Below are positions 1 to 11,457 of a DNA stretch of 64,000 nt, piece after piece (the first letter of the stretch is position 1; each line of letters begins with the position of its first letter). The translations under genes and the position numbers were made by a program. The DNA is from Eutypa lata (Eukaryota > Ascomycota > Sordariomycetes > Xylariales > Diatrypaceae), in the NCBI GenBank assembly GCA_022661535.1, contig JAKULF010000016.1, positions 372,001 to 436,000 of the forward strand, read 5' to 3'. The notes under the pieces are model-generated. The model did not search any database and had not been told where the DNA came from. It saw only the letters and a list, made by a program, of their open reading frames with translations.

Positions 1-186
1 GAATACAATTCCGTAACCCATTGCACCATACGTACATGACATACCTCGACCTGCCCGCTAATAACAATACATGTTAATCAACGAGGCGGCTACATATGCT
101 GAATAAGAGAAAATTCATCTCGACTCCTTTATAGACCAAACTGTACCATTCCTAGATATCTACGAACTCTCTCATGTCCCCATTCT

Positions 187-1906
187 TTATCCATCCATGA
201 GGTCACTACTTTCCTCAGCACCAACTTGACCTGCTTCCTCTGCATATTCAACCTTCTCGACCTCATCTCGTGAAGCTAGCTCGGCAAGCGCATCCACGTA
301 ACCGTCAGACGTAAAGCAAACCTTCATGACCCTCTCCAACTCCGACCCCCTTGTTCTTTGCGGTTCCGGTGCGTCCATTTCCTTCACTTCACGTCCTGGG
401 TCTCCTGAGTTCCGAGAGGACCACAAAGCAGGTGGCTTGACTATTTCTCGGAGAGCCCGTTGGAGCTGTCGTGTGTGCTGGGCGTCTCCTCGGTCTTCCA
501 GCTCTTGGACGGCCTCGATGACGCAGTGCATGTAGCGCGGTGCGAGTGTGCGCACATCGAAAAACAGTTCCAGTGCCATCCCAATATCCACATCGGGTTC
601 CATAAGCATAGATAAGCGTGAAGATGATAGGTCCAGCTCTGTGGTAATGTGCTCAGGGCAACGAAGTAGGAGCTGTACAATGAACGATTTGATCATATCT
701 AGCAATATCTCTTTATGGGTAAGTTGTGATCCCGGAGAAGAGAGAGTCCTCAAGGAACAAAAATATGAAAGAGAGGGGACATCGTGCCGACTAGACAGCG
801 CGATGAGGCATACGGCTGTCAGAGTATTTTGGCTAGGATGTGATACATCATGAGGACCCAAGATCCAAAGTGCCTCGCAACAAGGATTAGTGATCCAAGT
901 ATCAATTCGCCGTTTCACTTGATCGTCAATGGAGACGTGCAAGGCGCTTGAAGTGATATTGACAACAGCCTGCGTGTCATCCCTGAATCTTTTAACAACG
1001 GGCTCAAGAAGATTCAGGATGAGCTGGCGATCATAGTTGCCTTCAGGATTCTGTTGGCTCTTTTGCATGACTGTAAGGCCAGTTTCACCGTCGGTTGATT
1101 TGACTGATTCAAGACGTGGATCGTGGGTGGTGATCATCTCTCTTCCTATCCGGGTGGTATCGGTCGAGTCTTCAGATGTTGTAAGGTCAGGTTCCAGTGA
1201 CAGATTTCTGGACTTGATAGAGAGCAGATTTCTTTGTTTGTTGTCAAGGAGGCTGTAGAGATCTTCACCCAGTTTGAGTATCATTTGTTGGTGGTTGTGC
1301 TGGTTTTGTATGATCATCTCAAGGTCTTGCTTCATCTGTCCTTGTTTCTGTCTGTTACCTTGTTGGAACTTTAGATTGGTAATGCGCTGCATTCCTTTGT
1401 TCGATAGCCCGAATCCGGGCGCCCCGCTCTTGAAATAGGGATTGGAATGCATTTTCATCGAAACTCTTGAGAAATCTACACAATATGATCAGTCAATTAT
1501 GGCCCTTTTGACGTCAATGTATGATCACTCCCATGTAACGCTGATGTAAATTCCATAACTTGCTACGAAATGGTGGGTGAGGCTACCTTTTCAAGGATGA
1601 CCTAGACCATTGTGAGAATATCTCGGGTAGGAACTCGAAAACGGTCACATAGAGCTCCACAATATAGCGTTGCATCAAATCGATGCTTCCATATTCTGTG
1701 ATCAAACTGTTCCAGTAACCCATGTCTTGGCTTAGTTTTTCTAAGGTACAATGCTCCTCATTCATCCTCACGAGGGAGTCAAGGAGCTCACGAGTCTTCC
1801 GGTATGCCCAGTCGTGGTGCGGGACAAGCACAGAAATGGGAAACGACGTGATATGATCGTGGAACGCAGCAAAGTTCTTTTCAAGTCGTTGCGGGAAGGA
1901 TATATG
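187..1906 (-). pseudogene. 5'-truncated fungal STAND/NACHT-type protein
   Basis: The minus strand carries two coding blocks. The upstream one (about 1587-1906) has a VLVPHHDWAY stretch and a helical segment. The downstream one (to the stop at 187) has WITNPCCEALWILGP followed by LSYFCSLR and a helical tail. Order and wording resemble the N-terminal region and the linker of fungal STAND-type proteins (DUF7708-like architecture). A clean intron joins them: donor GTAGCC at 1586, acceptor TAG near 1476. However, the joined frame runs into a stop after about 40 codons unless a second intron (donor GTAACA, acceptor CTCTACAG) or a frameshift is assumed. At the 5' side the frame begins at a TAG near 1908, with no ATG, directly against the stop codon of the next gene, so the N terminus is missing. 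Either a decayed copy or a gene whose first exons overlap the neighbour. Family by resemblance only. Confidence 0.55.
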
Positions 1907-1968
1907 CTAGCACGCTATGATGGGCCTATTCTTGGCACTACACGATACGCATGTCTGGTCATATGAAC

Positions 1969-4900
1969 CTATGCAACGATGATTTCGAAACGCGGGAACT
2001 TCGGTTCCATGTTCACATTCTTAAGACAAAGTGAACATGCGTTCTGGGGTAGTACGATCGTCTTCTTTCCCATCTGCAGACTTACTGCCGCTGCGGCCAA
2101 CCTCGCTTGCCAGTTCCCTGTTGACCTAACAATCCCCTTGGAATGTACTGGTGGGTCGAGTAACTCTTCCCAGCAATCTATGCTTGTCAAGTGATGATAG
2201 TCGGGGTTTAGTAAACCACCAGCTATTACGGCTGGGCATGCGATGTTTTCCCTTGCCTTGTGCTTACAAACCCCTTTTTTGCAGTCCACATTGGGGTTGC
2301 TAAAGATGGACAGAATGTCCAAGTCCCCTCGGTGTCCACCGCTGTCGTGTAAGGATATCAGAGATTCTTTAAGGACAACCCTTGCGTCTCGCAAACCACG
2401 AACTCCAATGTCAAGCGGAAGTTCGAAATCTGTGAATGTGAGGTGTAGTGATGTACTGGAAAACGAATTCTCGAATTGACCATCAAACTCCTCATGGTTT
2501 ATCACGTTCCAAGCACCGGCGTCGTTACCACGTAGCACGGGTGTCTTAGGAGGCACCAGCAATATCATCTCGGATCGGCCTAAATTACCGAACACCCTTT
2601 GTATGGGCGCTTCGATCGTATTCTCAGTCGGGTCCGAGAGGAGCGAGGATGCTGCAAAGATTGAATCGCCGCTCGACAGTGCCATCACCGCTTGGAGTGA
2701 TAAAGGATCGATATCAAATTCGCCAGACTCGAACATGGCTATACAAGCAAATGTTTTCTCAAGTAAGTCGTCTATCCCCAACTTACACCATGCCGTTTGA
2801 TCGAGTCGCAAGCCTAGCACGTTGAGGTTGATCTTTGCTCCATCAAGCTGATGATATAGATCTTTCGCAAAATCTATACCGTCCAGCGCTAGTCCGAGAC
2901 CGCTGTCCATATACCAGTCCTGGAGCTGGAGACACAATCTCTTCTTATCAAGAGCTTTATGATGTAAAAGGAACTCGATCTCTTCCAAACGAGCTTTATC
3001 GCCTTCTTCGTCGCCTCTATATCGAGATACCTTCGCATCGTATAACTTAAATATCCCACAATTGTATTTGTCGCCGAGAACGAAGTCATACATCTCCATG
3101 TCACTGGAGCTGGGCTTCTTCAATCGGAATCGCCATTCGTCGACGACCTCGTGGCGTTCTGGTGGAATAAGGATACACTCGTCTCCATTTTCCTCAATTC
3201 TGCACTTCTGTAGGTGATTGAAACACCCCGCACAGTGTCCTACACACCCTACTGTTTGCGTTTCTGCCATAGGGAAAGGGTCGGACTGACTTTGGCAAGG
3301 ACTGTCCCTATCGTGGCAACTATCGCCACAAGATTGGTTTGTACGCATACAAATGCAATACGAGTCTGCGCCAGTGACGCAACGACAATTGGTGCCTTTG
3401 CAACTCATTAAGCTATCCCGGGGACAACCAATGACCCATTGGCAGTGGGATACGATACCCTCTGGGTCCAGGTCGATTTTCCTTTTTTTCCCTGTCCGTC
3501 TAAACGGTAAAGCTGAGGCATTGTCAAATTCGGTGTCAAGTCGTAAAAGATCGTAGTTTTCCGGCACCGAATGGGAATTATGCTCGAGGTTGGCATAGAA
3601 CATCAAAACACTTGGATGCCTTGATCGAATGACGACTGTTTCCGGGGTAGTGTGTAGTGTAGCTGCAATGCTGCGAAGGAATGAAATCTTGGTAGCATAA
3701 TCGTCAGGGAAAAGCGCAAATAGACTGGAAAAGTTATCGAGACCGAACATGAAACGGGGTGGGATCGAAGAAGTGAGGAAACTGGGCCCAGATCGGATTT
3801 CTTGACGTAAAAGTTTGTTATACTGTTGATGCATAACTCCTGTGGAATCCCTCAGTGTCCGGATAGCCCCGGTGATTAGCCTTAACCAGTGAAGGCTATC
3901 TTCCCCTCCTACCAGGTGGTGTATGTGAAGAACAAGGTCGGAAAGCTTCTCTGTGTCATTGCAGATCTTCGTCCAGGGAGAAATAAACACACCTAAGACA
4001 ACCACGCAGAATTCTTCCATGGAAACACGTGATGTGTCGGAGGCAAGGCGACGTTCGATCAAGACCGAGGGTGAATAATACCGCATGCGAGAAAGTGGCA
4101 ACGACCAATGCACCCCGTCCTGCACTTCTCCGTCTTGGAGGGAGATTGTCAAAAGCCCACCGTTCAACAGCACATCTTCTTGGTCAATGGACTTTGTGGT
4201 ATTAGCCAGGACCACCATATCCGGATAGAGGTGCCACGCCGATATCGACAGCAATGTAGCACCATTACGTATGTGCTGAGGTATCCCTTGGATTAGTTTC
4301 TCCATGGCGCTCATACCAGAAGTCCACGCGGTGATTACGCTTTCGTAAGGATCCCGACTAGAGTTCACCGGGAGGCGCACATTGTTTATAATGAGCATCA
4401 ACTGCGTCTGTTGCAGTCGCTTAGCAGAATCGGCAGTTTGTAGCCACGCACGGGCGCTACTATCCCAGTGTGCGAGTTGTTCTCGCGTGATGTGTTGTTG
4501 CGCCGCCATAACATCTGCGGCTATGCCCATATTGGTCTCCTGGACTCCTCTCATGATCTCGTGCTTCCTGCGTTCTACCAGTTCCACCCATAGCGAGATA
4601 GCTTCGGGCTCATTCCATATCCTCGCAAGCATGCAAGCCAGCAGATGCACGGCCAGGGCACCGATGCCTGAAGTAGCTGCCGCCCATATACTTGTAGCGT
4701 CCAAACCTGCATGAGGGGTGAACATCCCGAAATCTCGATAATTCGACGTATCAACCTTCGTCGTCGCCGAAATTTCAGATACCCTCTCACCATAAGCCTG
4801 GAGGAGATGGGGGACTGGTGGGATGAGGGACTCGAACAATGCACCTAATTTGCGTGCAGTGACATGAGGCTGTCCCGTCTCGGCTTCCGTCCTTCGGGTA

Positions 4901-5046
4901 GCAGATAGCGCATCTCTGACCCCATGATATTGTTTAGGCGCTTCGACTTTCACTAACGAGAAGTCGAAATTGAGATTAGCCGCAGCGACGGTCAGCTCGG
5001 CTGGCATAGACACGAAGGCGTTGTTGAACTTCCCTATGGAGGCCAT
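1969..5046 (-). CDS. Large intronless Cys-rich protein of unknown function, 1025 aa
   Basis: A single uninterrupted frame starts at ATG 5046 and ends at 1969. The N-terminal 250 residues are helical, with SIWAAATSGIGALAVHLLA. A cysteine-rich stretch covers roughly residues 535-625; its core (CKGTNCRC, YCICMRTNQSCGDSC) has a spacing reminiscent of CXC/tesmin-type zinc-binding repeats, followed by CVGHCAGC. The C terminus has another Cys/His group (CKKGVCKHK) and ends near CSLCLKN. There is no signal peptide or membrane segment, so a nuclear or cytosolic protein is likely. The absence of introns in about 3 kb contrasts with its intron-rich neighbours. It directly precedes the STAND-type fragment on the same strand. 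I do not recognise a function; metal binding is inferred from the cysteines. Confidence 0.8.
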   Translation of the reverse strand: MASIGKFNNAFVSMPAELTVAAANLNFDFSLVKVEAPKQYHGVRDALSATRRTEAETGQPHVTARKLGALFESLIPPVPHLLQAYGERVSEISATTKVDTSNYRDFGMFTPHAGLDATSIWAAATSGIGALAVHLLACMLARIWNEPEAISLWVELVERRKHEIMRGVQETNMGIAADVMAAQQHITREQLAHWDSSARAWLQTADSAKRLQQTQLMLIINNVRLPVNSSRDPYESVITAWTSGMSAMEKLIQGIPQHIRNGATLLSISAWHLYPDMVVLANTTKSIDQEDVLLNGGLLTISLQDGEVQDGVHWSLPLSRMRYYSPSVLIERRLASDTSRVSMEEFCVVVLGVFISPWTKICNDTEKLSDLVLHIHHLVGGEDSLHWLRLITGAIRTLRDSTGVMHQQYNKLLRQEIRSGPSFLTSSIPPRFMFGLDNFSSLFALFPDDYATKISFLRSIAATLHTTPETVVIRSRHPSVLMFYANLEHNSHSVPENYDLLRLDTEFDNASALPFRRTGKKRKIDLDPEGIVSHCQWVIGCPRDSLMSCKGTNCRCVTGADSYCICMRTNQSCGDSCHDRDSPCQSQSDPFPMAETQTVGCVGHCAGCFNHLQKCRIEENGDECILIPPERHEVVDEWRFRLKKPSSSDMEMYDFVLGDKYNCGIFKLYDAKVSRYRGDEEGDKARLEEIEFLLHHKALDKKRLCLQLQDWYMDSGLGLALDGIDFAKDLYHQLDGAKINLNVLGLRLDQTAWCKLGIDDLLEKTFACIAMFESGEFDIDPLSLQAVMALSSGDSIFAASSLLSDPTENTIEAPIQRVFGNLGRSEMILLVPPKTPVLRGNDAGAWNVINHEEFDGQFENSFSSTSLHLTFTDFELPLDIGVRGLRDARVVLKESLISLHDSGGHRGDLDILSIFSNPNVDCKKGVCKHKARENIACPAVIAGGLLNPDYHHLTSIDCWEELLDPPVHSKGIVRSTGNWQARLAAAAVSLQMGKKTIVLPQNACSLCLKNVNMEPKFPRFEIIVA

Positions 5047-5254
5047 GTTGGAAAGTGCTCGAAGGGATTAAGTGCAATTAAAAGACAAATATTTGGAAGA
5101 TGCTGAACTTGTATAAGTTTGAATTGCTTATAGGATATACACACAAGTTCCAAGGATAGCTTGATGATAAATTTGGGGATATCACTACATAGACTTGTAT
5201 GGAAAGACTGTCAAATACCACACTTTTCCAAGCCTCGGGCGGGGCATTGCCCCC

Positions 5255-5264
5255 TTTATATAAA
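5255..5264 (-). promoter_or_regulatory. TATA-like element upstream of the 1025-aa gene
   Basis: A palindromic TTTATATAAA sits about 210 bp upstream of ATG 5046, in the 500-bp gap to the monooxygenase stop. The rest of that gap (5047-5547) holds no recognisable gene. Position is plausible for a leader of 150-200 nt, but no transcript evidence is available. Confidence 0.35.
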
Positions 5265-5547
5265 CGTAGTAATTTGGTGGCGCATCATCGCCCGAAGGCT
5301 AGCATATATGTATTTCTGACCTAGCTTCTTGTTGCAAGTACTAGAGTACATAGTATCGAAGGTCACACAGCAGTCATAGCCAAGATGTGATAGAGGCCAA
5401 TTTTGTGCCGATTGCGGCACGGAATTTCAATCAAAGTGCAGGCTACTTCCATTATTAGATGATCTAGCACAGCTATGCCATGTTGTAGAACATTGGGATT
5501 GTGGCGAGGAAACGAAGAGCAACCTGATGAGGCTCTGCTTCCTGATC

Positions 5548-7498
5548 CTATTTGGTGGCTGTAACAAAGTGGGTTGCGTTGAGGCCCTTCTCGACCGCAG
5601 CAATCTGCAGTGCGAGGGCCGCGGAAAATTGCCGACACCACATGAAACTCCCCGTCATATACCAAAAGCCCGGAACGCCAGTCGGGCGCCACCACTAAAC
5701 GAATATGTGTGAGCAAGGCTCCGCCCTAACATGGCTTTTCTGGGATGCAATGAAAGATCTACTTACCCCGTCTCGTTCGTTTTCCGCATCCAACAACCCG
5801 AAATTCGGCATCTTCTCCGCGGCATCACGCCCCAGGAACTGCTCGACCGTGGAGATATTCCGGTGGTAACCGGTAGCCAGCACGACGACATCAGCCTCGA
5901 TCTTCTTCCCGTCGGCGAGGGTGAGGCCGTCTTCGTGAAACTCCTTCACTCCCCCTTCGCATCTGTGTATCTTGATCCGCCCGTCGATGATCATCTGGTT
6001 GGCCCCCTGGTCGATGTAGAAGTGACCTCCTTTAATGAGCTGGTGGTCCGCGAGACCGTACCCATCTTCGCCCGTTCGTAGCGCGAGGCCCGCCGCCTTC
6101 AGACCGTCTAGCATGTCCTTGTCGAATGCAGCCATTGCTTGCGTGAGGCCGATGCTCATGGTTCGAATGACCGCCAAGGGGATGGAGTTCCCGACTAGAT
6201 CTGCGTCTTCGGTGCTTAGCTCCGGGAGATTCCATAGGGTGAGCTGGAGGGCTTCCATTGCTTCGACGGAAAGTGAGAAGATCGGATGTCGCTGCACCAT
6301 GGATACTTCCTTTGCCCCTGAGGACACGAAGTCTTGGGCGATATCGTGGGCGCTGGTGCCGGCACCGATGACAACCACTCTCTTATTGCCAAGGTCGGGT
6401 ATGAGACCCGCACTCTTGTGCTCAATGGAATGATAAAGTTTCCCCTTGAAGGATTCTTGGCCAGCGAACTCGGGGATGATTGGCTTGTCACCGAACGTCC
6501 CTGTAGCAAGGACTATATGGCGAGGGGTGAATGTCTTCGTGCCGTCTAGACTCTCTACTTCGACGCGATATATTTGTTTCGACTCGTCATAGTCAACCTT
6601 GGTCAGTTGGGTGCTCAAGAGCACCTCAAGGCCCATGAGTTGCCCGTAATGTTCCATGAAGTCGGCGACCTGATCTTTGGAAAGCCATCTCGGCCAGTTT
6701 TCGGGGAGCTTCACGAAAGGGTAATGGTCTGTGTAGGTCGGTGTGTTTAGGGTGAGAGTCTCGTATCGCGTTCTCCAAGAGTCGCCTAACCGAGGGTGTC
6801 TGTCGACTAGCAATGTTCGAATTCCCAAGTTCTCTAAACGTGCGCCTAGAGCAAGCCCGGCTTGTCCTGTGACATGTATTAGTACGGAGAGTTTGGTCGG
6901 TGATAAACTTACCTGCGCCGACAACCAACACTTGTAGATCCCCCTTATTTGAATTGGTTAGTCCATTGGTAGAAGGAGGAGGGCTTAGCCGGGCAGCAGC
7001 AGCTGGGTTTCGGTTCTTCTGAGCCTGTAGGTCTTTCTGAAAGTCAAGGTTATCCAGCTGGGTAAAGACGATCCAAGCCTTCCAGGTGAGTTCGTCCACA
7101 TTCGCAAGCCGCACGACGCCTCGGCCTTCCCCATGTTGAGTCTTGAACGTGAACCCTGATTGGATCCATATCATCCCTGCAATATCCAAAAAGATCGGTT
7201 TCAGACCACCCAACTTGATAGCTTGTATGTTTTCGAGGGGACTAGCGGCATTGTGGAGGTATTTGCTGATATTAGCTTGTCCTTGTCTAGATCTGAAGTC
7301 CCACGTAAGGCCCAGGATATCCCGCCACCAGCAGTCTTCGATGAAAAGATCAGATAGGTCGTCGAAGGAGCGCCGAGTGAAAACATCTTGCAATTTAGAT
7401 AGCCAGGCATCCACTATCTGCTCGACATTGATCTTTTCGCGGTCAAGGCCACTATGAAGCGACAGCTTTGGAATTGAAGGGAGAGAAGTGCCATCCAT
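5548..7498 (-). CDS. Flavin-containing monooxygenase with N-terminal NTF2/SnoaL-like part, 610 aa
   Basis: Three exons: 6913-7498, 5767-6866 and 5548-5694, with GTAAGT donors and CAG/TAG acceptors. The phases join exactly to 610 residues. Residues about 30-160 resemble an NTF2/SnoaL-like fold. The FAD Rossmann motif GAGQAG spans the first splice site (about residue 195). A second dinucleotide motif, VVVIGAGTSAHDIA, should bind NADPH. LATGYH is the C-terminal FMO signature. The Baeyer-Villiger-type fingerprint reads FKGKLYHSIEH, so FxGxxxH is present but the last aromatic is His. The C terminus WRPTGVPGFWYMTG is typical of fungal FMO-like proteins. The family adds one oxygen atom to small nucleophiles or carbonyls using NADPH; the substrate cannot be read from sequence. 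A cytosolic, soluble enzyme is expected. Two P450 genes on the same strand 7-12 kb away suggest a role in secondary metabolism or detoxification (inference). Confidence 0.88.
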
Positions 7499-8129
7499 CT
7501 CTGAGGAAATTAAAGAACGAGCAGCTAAGATGTATCTATGATGTAATACGGTACTCCTATCACGTGCATGGAAAGGCTATATTGTTAAGATGAGCGATAT
7601 TGACGTGCCTTGCCTGCAGGGTTCTGTGATTTATATAACGATGTCTACAGGCTTGAATGCCCATTGAGAACGAGCGATAACGGGCACCGTTCTATGCAAT
7701 TCCAGGAACCCTACCACTCGATTTCCTATACCTGATTGTCCTATTTCATATGATCAACGCCGACAGCACCCCCCTTTAGTCAAGCCTAGGGCTAAGCGAT
7801 GTGATCAAACGATGCCAAGGAGGTCCTCCGGAGAAAGGAGGTTTTGTACTTTTAGTACTCTGGTTCTGAAGGATCAGCATCCTCGTATAGAATTTCCACA
7901 TTCACATGATCCACTTCTACCCGCGATGAATCGTCCTGGACAGGGGTAGTTTGGGGGGGGGGACAACATATGATTGATCTGATTGATTAGATTAGATTGA
8001 TTAGATCATTCGAGGAGCTTGATGGGTAATATAATCTACGTTTGGCAGGTAGTCTGCAGATCATCCCAATCCTTTGTGACAACTAAAGTTTAGCACCCGT
8101 TACGCGAGAGACTAGGACTTAAATAGAAG
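7499..8129. other. Intergenic: promoter region and GATT-rich tract
   Basis: Apart from the TATA box, I see a G10 homopolymer near 7951 and a degenerate GATT/GATTA microsatellite at about 7970-8010, just before the left end of the inverted-repeat element. No coding frame is convincing. Confidence 0.6.
7631..7637 (-). promoter_or_regulatory. TATA box of the monooxygenase gene
   Basis: TATATAA on the minus strand, about 133 bp upstream of ATG 7498. The first P450 gene has a similar element at about the same distance. Confidence 0.5.
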
Positions 8130-8166
8130 GTGTATCTTTGGTGTGGCCATAAGGCAAAGTGACTTA
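8130..8166 (+). repeat. Left 37-bp terminal inverted repeat
   Basis: The segment beginning GTGTATCTTTGGTGTGGCC and ending GTGACTTA recurs inverted at 11458-11494 with 35 of 37 positions identical. Both differences are G/A, as RIP would give. Confidence 0.9.
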
Positions 8167-10019
8167 AACCCACTTTTCTTAACAACTTTAATAATTACAT
8201 TTAATAAAAGTTTTAATACATTCTTTTATTATTATTTATTATTATAAAATAAATATTAATACTTATTGATATTATAAAGTATAATATTATAATTAATATA
8301 ATATTATATAAAAAATTTTATTTTTTTATAATTTAAATTATTATTATTTAAAATTTTTAATTTTAATTTTTAAAAACTTTTTTAATTAATATTTAAATAA
8401 ATTTAACATTATAAATTTAACTTTTCTTTAATTTTATAATATTAATAAAATAATCTTTTAATGTTTTTTATTTTTAAAATATTAATTTTTTTTTTAATTA
8501 TTTATAATTAATTTAAAATAATAAAAGCTTTTTTTAATTAAATTTTTACGAAATTAAATAATATTTATATAAATATTTTATAAAAAAGTTTTTTATTTTT
8601 ATAAAAAAAAATAATTTAAAATAATAACTTATAATAAAAAATTATATATAAAAACTTATATTACGTTTTATTATAAATAATAATTTTATTTAAATTAAAA
8701 CTTTTATTAATTATTAAAATTAATATTATTTATATTATAATTATATTATTAAATTAAAATAAATATTTTCGTTAATTTTTTAAATTAATTATTAAAAAAA
8801 ATATATATTAAATTTTTATATTTATTATAAAGTTTTAATTTCGTTTATATAATTTATTTATATTTATTTATTAATTATTTAATAAAAAATATTAATATAA
8901 TTTAATTTATTAAATTATTAAATATTACGAATTTAACGATTATATTATATATTAAAGTTATATTTAATTAATTTTATAATTTAATTAATTTTTTTATAAT
9001 ATTATAATTTTTTTAATAAATATTTATTATAATTTTTTTTTATATAATTATTTAAATAAATATAATAAAATTAATTAATAAAAATAATAATTAAACGTTA
9101 AATATTATTTAATAAATTATTATTTATATAAAAAGTTTTTTTTTAAATTATAATTTAAAAATATTAATTAAATTTTCATTTTTATTTAAATAATAACTTA
9201 TTTAAATAAAAAAAATAATTTTAATATATTAATATTTAAATTTTAAAATTAATTTTATTAATTTTATTAAAAATAAAAATATTATATTTAAATTTATTAT
9301 AATATTAATAAATATATTTATTAATAATAATATAATTATTAAATATAAATATTTTTAATAATTTTTTTTATATTTATTTAAATTATTTATTATATTATTA
9401 AAAAAATAAAATTAATTAACGAATTTTTATATTTTAAATTTAAAACTTTTTATATAAAGTTTATTATTAATTTTAAAAAATAATAATAATAAAATAAAAA
9501 AAAATTATTTTAAAAGTTATTTAATATATATTTATTAAAAACTTTTTATAATTATATATATAAATAATAATAAAAAAAAATTTAACTTTTTAATAATTAT
9601 ATTATATTATTAATAAATTTAAAAGAATTTATTTTATATATTAAGTTTTTTTTAATTAATTATATTTTACGTATTTATTAAATTTAATATAAAAAAATAC
9701 TTATAAATTTTAAATATTAATTAAAAAAAGCTTAATATAATTTAATAAATTTCGGCTTTTTATATATTAAAAACGACGGTTTTTTTATATAAATTAATTT
9801 TTATTTTTATAACGTTTTTATTAATAATTAATTAATAAAAATATATATTAAAAAAATTATTAAATTATTAAATTTAAAATAAAATAATAATTATAAATAT
9901 ATATATATTTTTATTATAACTTTAATTAAAAATAATAATTATAAAATTAAAGTTTAAAAAGCTTTATATATTAAAATTATTTTATTTAAATGTTTTTATA
10001 ATTAATATATTATTAATAT

Positions 10020-10290
10020 AATTTTAATTATTTTAAAAAAAACCGTTTAAAAATAATATTATATAATAAAAGCTTAAAGCGTTATAATTTTAATAATGTA
10101 ATAAATAATTATAATATATTAAAAAAAAACGTTTAAATAAATTTATATAAATTATTTTTTTAAATAATTATTTAATTTATATATTATTATTATTATTTTA
10201 ATTATTTTAAAAAAAGTCGTTTAAAAATAATATTATATAAAAAAAACTTAAAACATTATAATTTTTTTAATTAAAGTAATAATAATAATA
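10020..10290 (+). repeat. Direct repeat of about 80 bp inside the AT block
   Basis: The segment starting near 10021 (ATTTTAATTATTTTAAAAAA, then C/G-containing CGTTTAAAAATAATATTATA) recurs near 10197 with few differences, 177 bp apart. The non-A/T marker positions (CGTTTAAAAA) make chance similarity unlikely despite the composition. Confidence 0.6.
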
Positions 10291-10329
10291 TACGAATTAA
10301 ATAATTATTTAAATAAATAACTTACGTAA

Positions 10330-10470
10330 TTTAATTTAAATTTATAAATTTATAAATTACTTTATAAAGTTATAAATTTATAAATTTATAAATTACTTTA
10401 TAAATTTATAAAATTATAAGTTTATAAATTATTTTATAAATTTATAAGTTTATAAATTACTTTATAAATT
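10330..10470 (+). repeat. Tandem repeat in the AT block
   Basis: Five or so copies of a 20-25 bp unit built from TTTATAAATTTATAAATTAC appear in a row, with variants of the form TTATAAGTTTATAAATTA. The unit is itself nearly palindromic. It probably was an internal repeat of the original element before mutation. Confidence 0.65.
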
Positions 10471-11457
10471 TAAAAGTTTTTTTTAATTATATATTATTAT
10501 TATTATTTTAATTAAAAAAATTATAATATTTAAAACTTTTATTATATTAAATTATATATATATAATTCTTTTATAAATAATTAAAATAATAATAATAATA
10601 TATATATAAAAAGCGTATTAAAACGCGTTTATAAAGTAATTTATTAATTTTAATTTATATAATTTCGTTTTAAATTAAAAAAAAATAAAATTTTTTTTTA
10701 TTTATATATTAATTTATAAATTTAACGTATATAAAACTTTAAATTTATTAAATTTATTTTAAATTTATTACGAATTATTTTATTTTAAAATATAATATTT
10801 ATAATATATAAAAAACGAAAAATTATTAAAAAAATTTAAATTATTATAATTTTATATTAATTTTAAAAATATAATTAATTAAAAAATAATATATTAACGT
10901 AATATAAAATATATATATAATAATTTAAAATTTAAAATAAAAAAAAACTTTTTATTTTATTTTAAATTAATTTAAAATTATTTATAAATATTATTTACTT
11001 TTTAATAAATTAAATAATAACGATTATATTATAAGTTTATAATTTTTAATAATTAAAAACTTAAAATAATTATTAATTAATAAATTAAAAAATATATTTA
11101 ATTAAAAAATAAATAAATTTATAAGATTTTTTTATAATTATTTAATTTTAATTAAATAAACGCAAAAAGCGTATTTAAATTTACGTTTCGTTTAATTCGC
11201 TTTTAAATTATTTTAACTTTAATTTATATATTAAAATAATTTAAAATAAAATTATAATAAATTAATAAAAATAAAATAATAATGTTATTTATAATTATAT
11301 TTCGAAAACGATTACGTTTTTATAATATAACGCTTTAAAATTAAATTAATTTAAAAGAATTAATAAACCTTTAATAAATAAGTTATCCACCTTCTCAGGC
11401 TTTAGCCAATAAGATTTATAGGAATTCTTTGATTTCAATACGTATCTAGTACGTACT

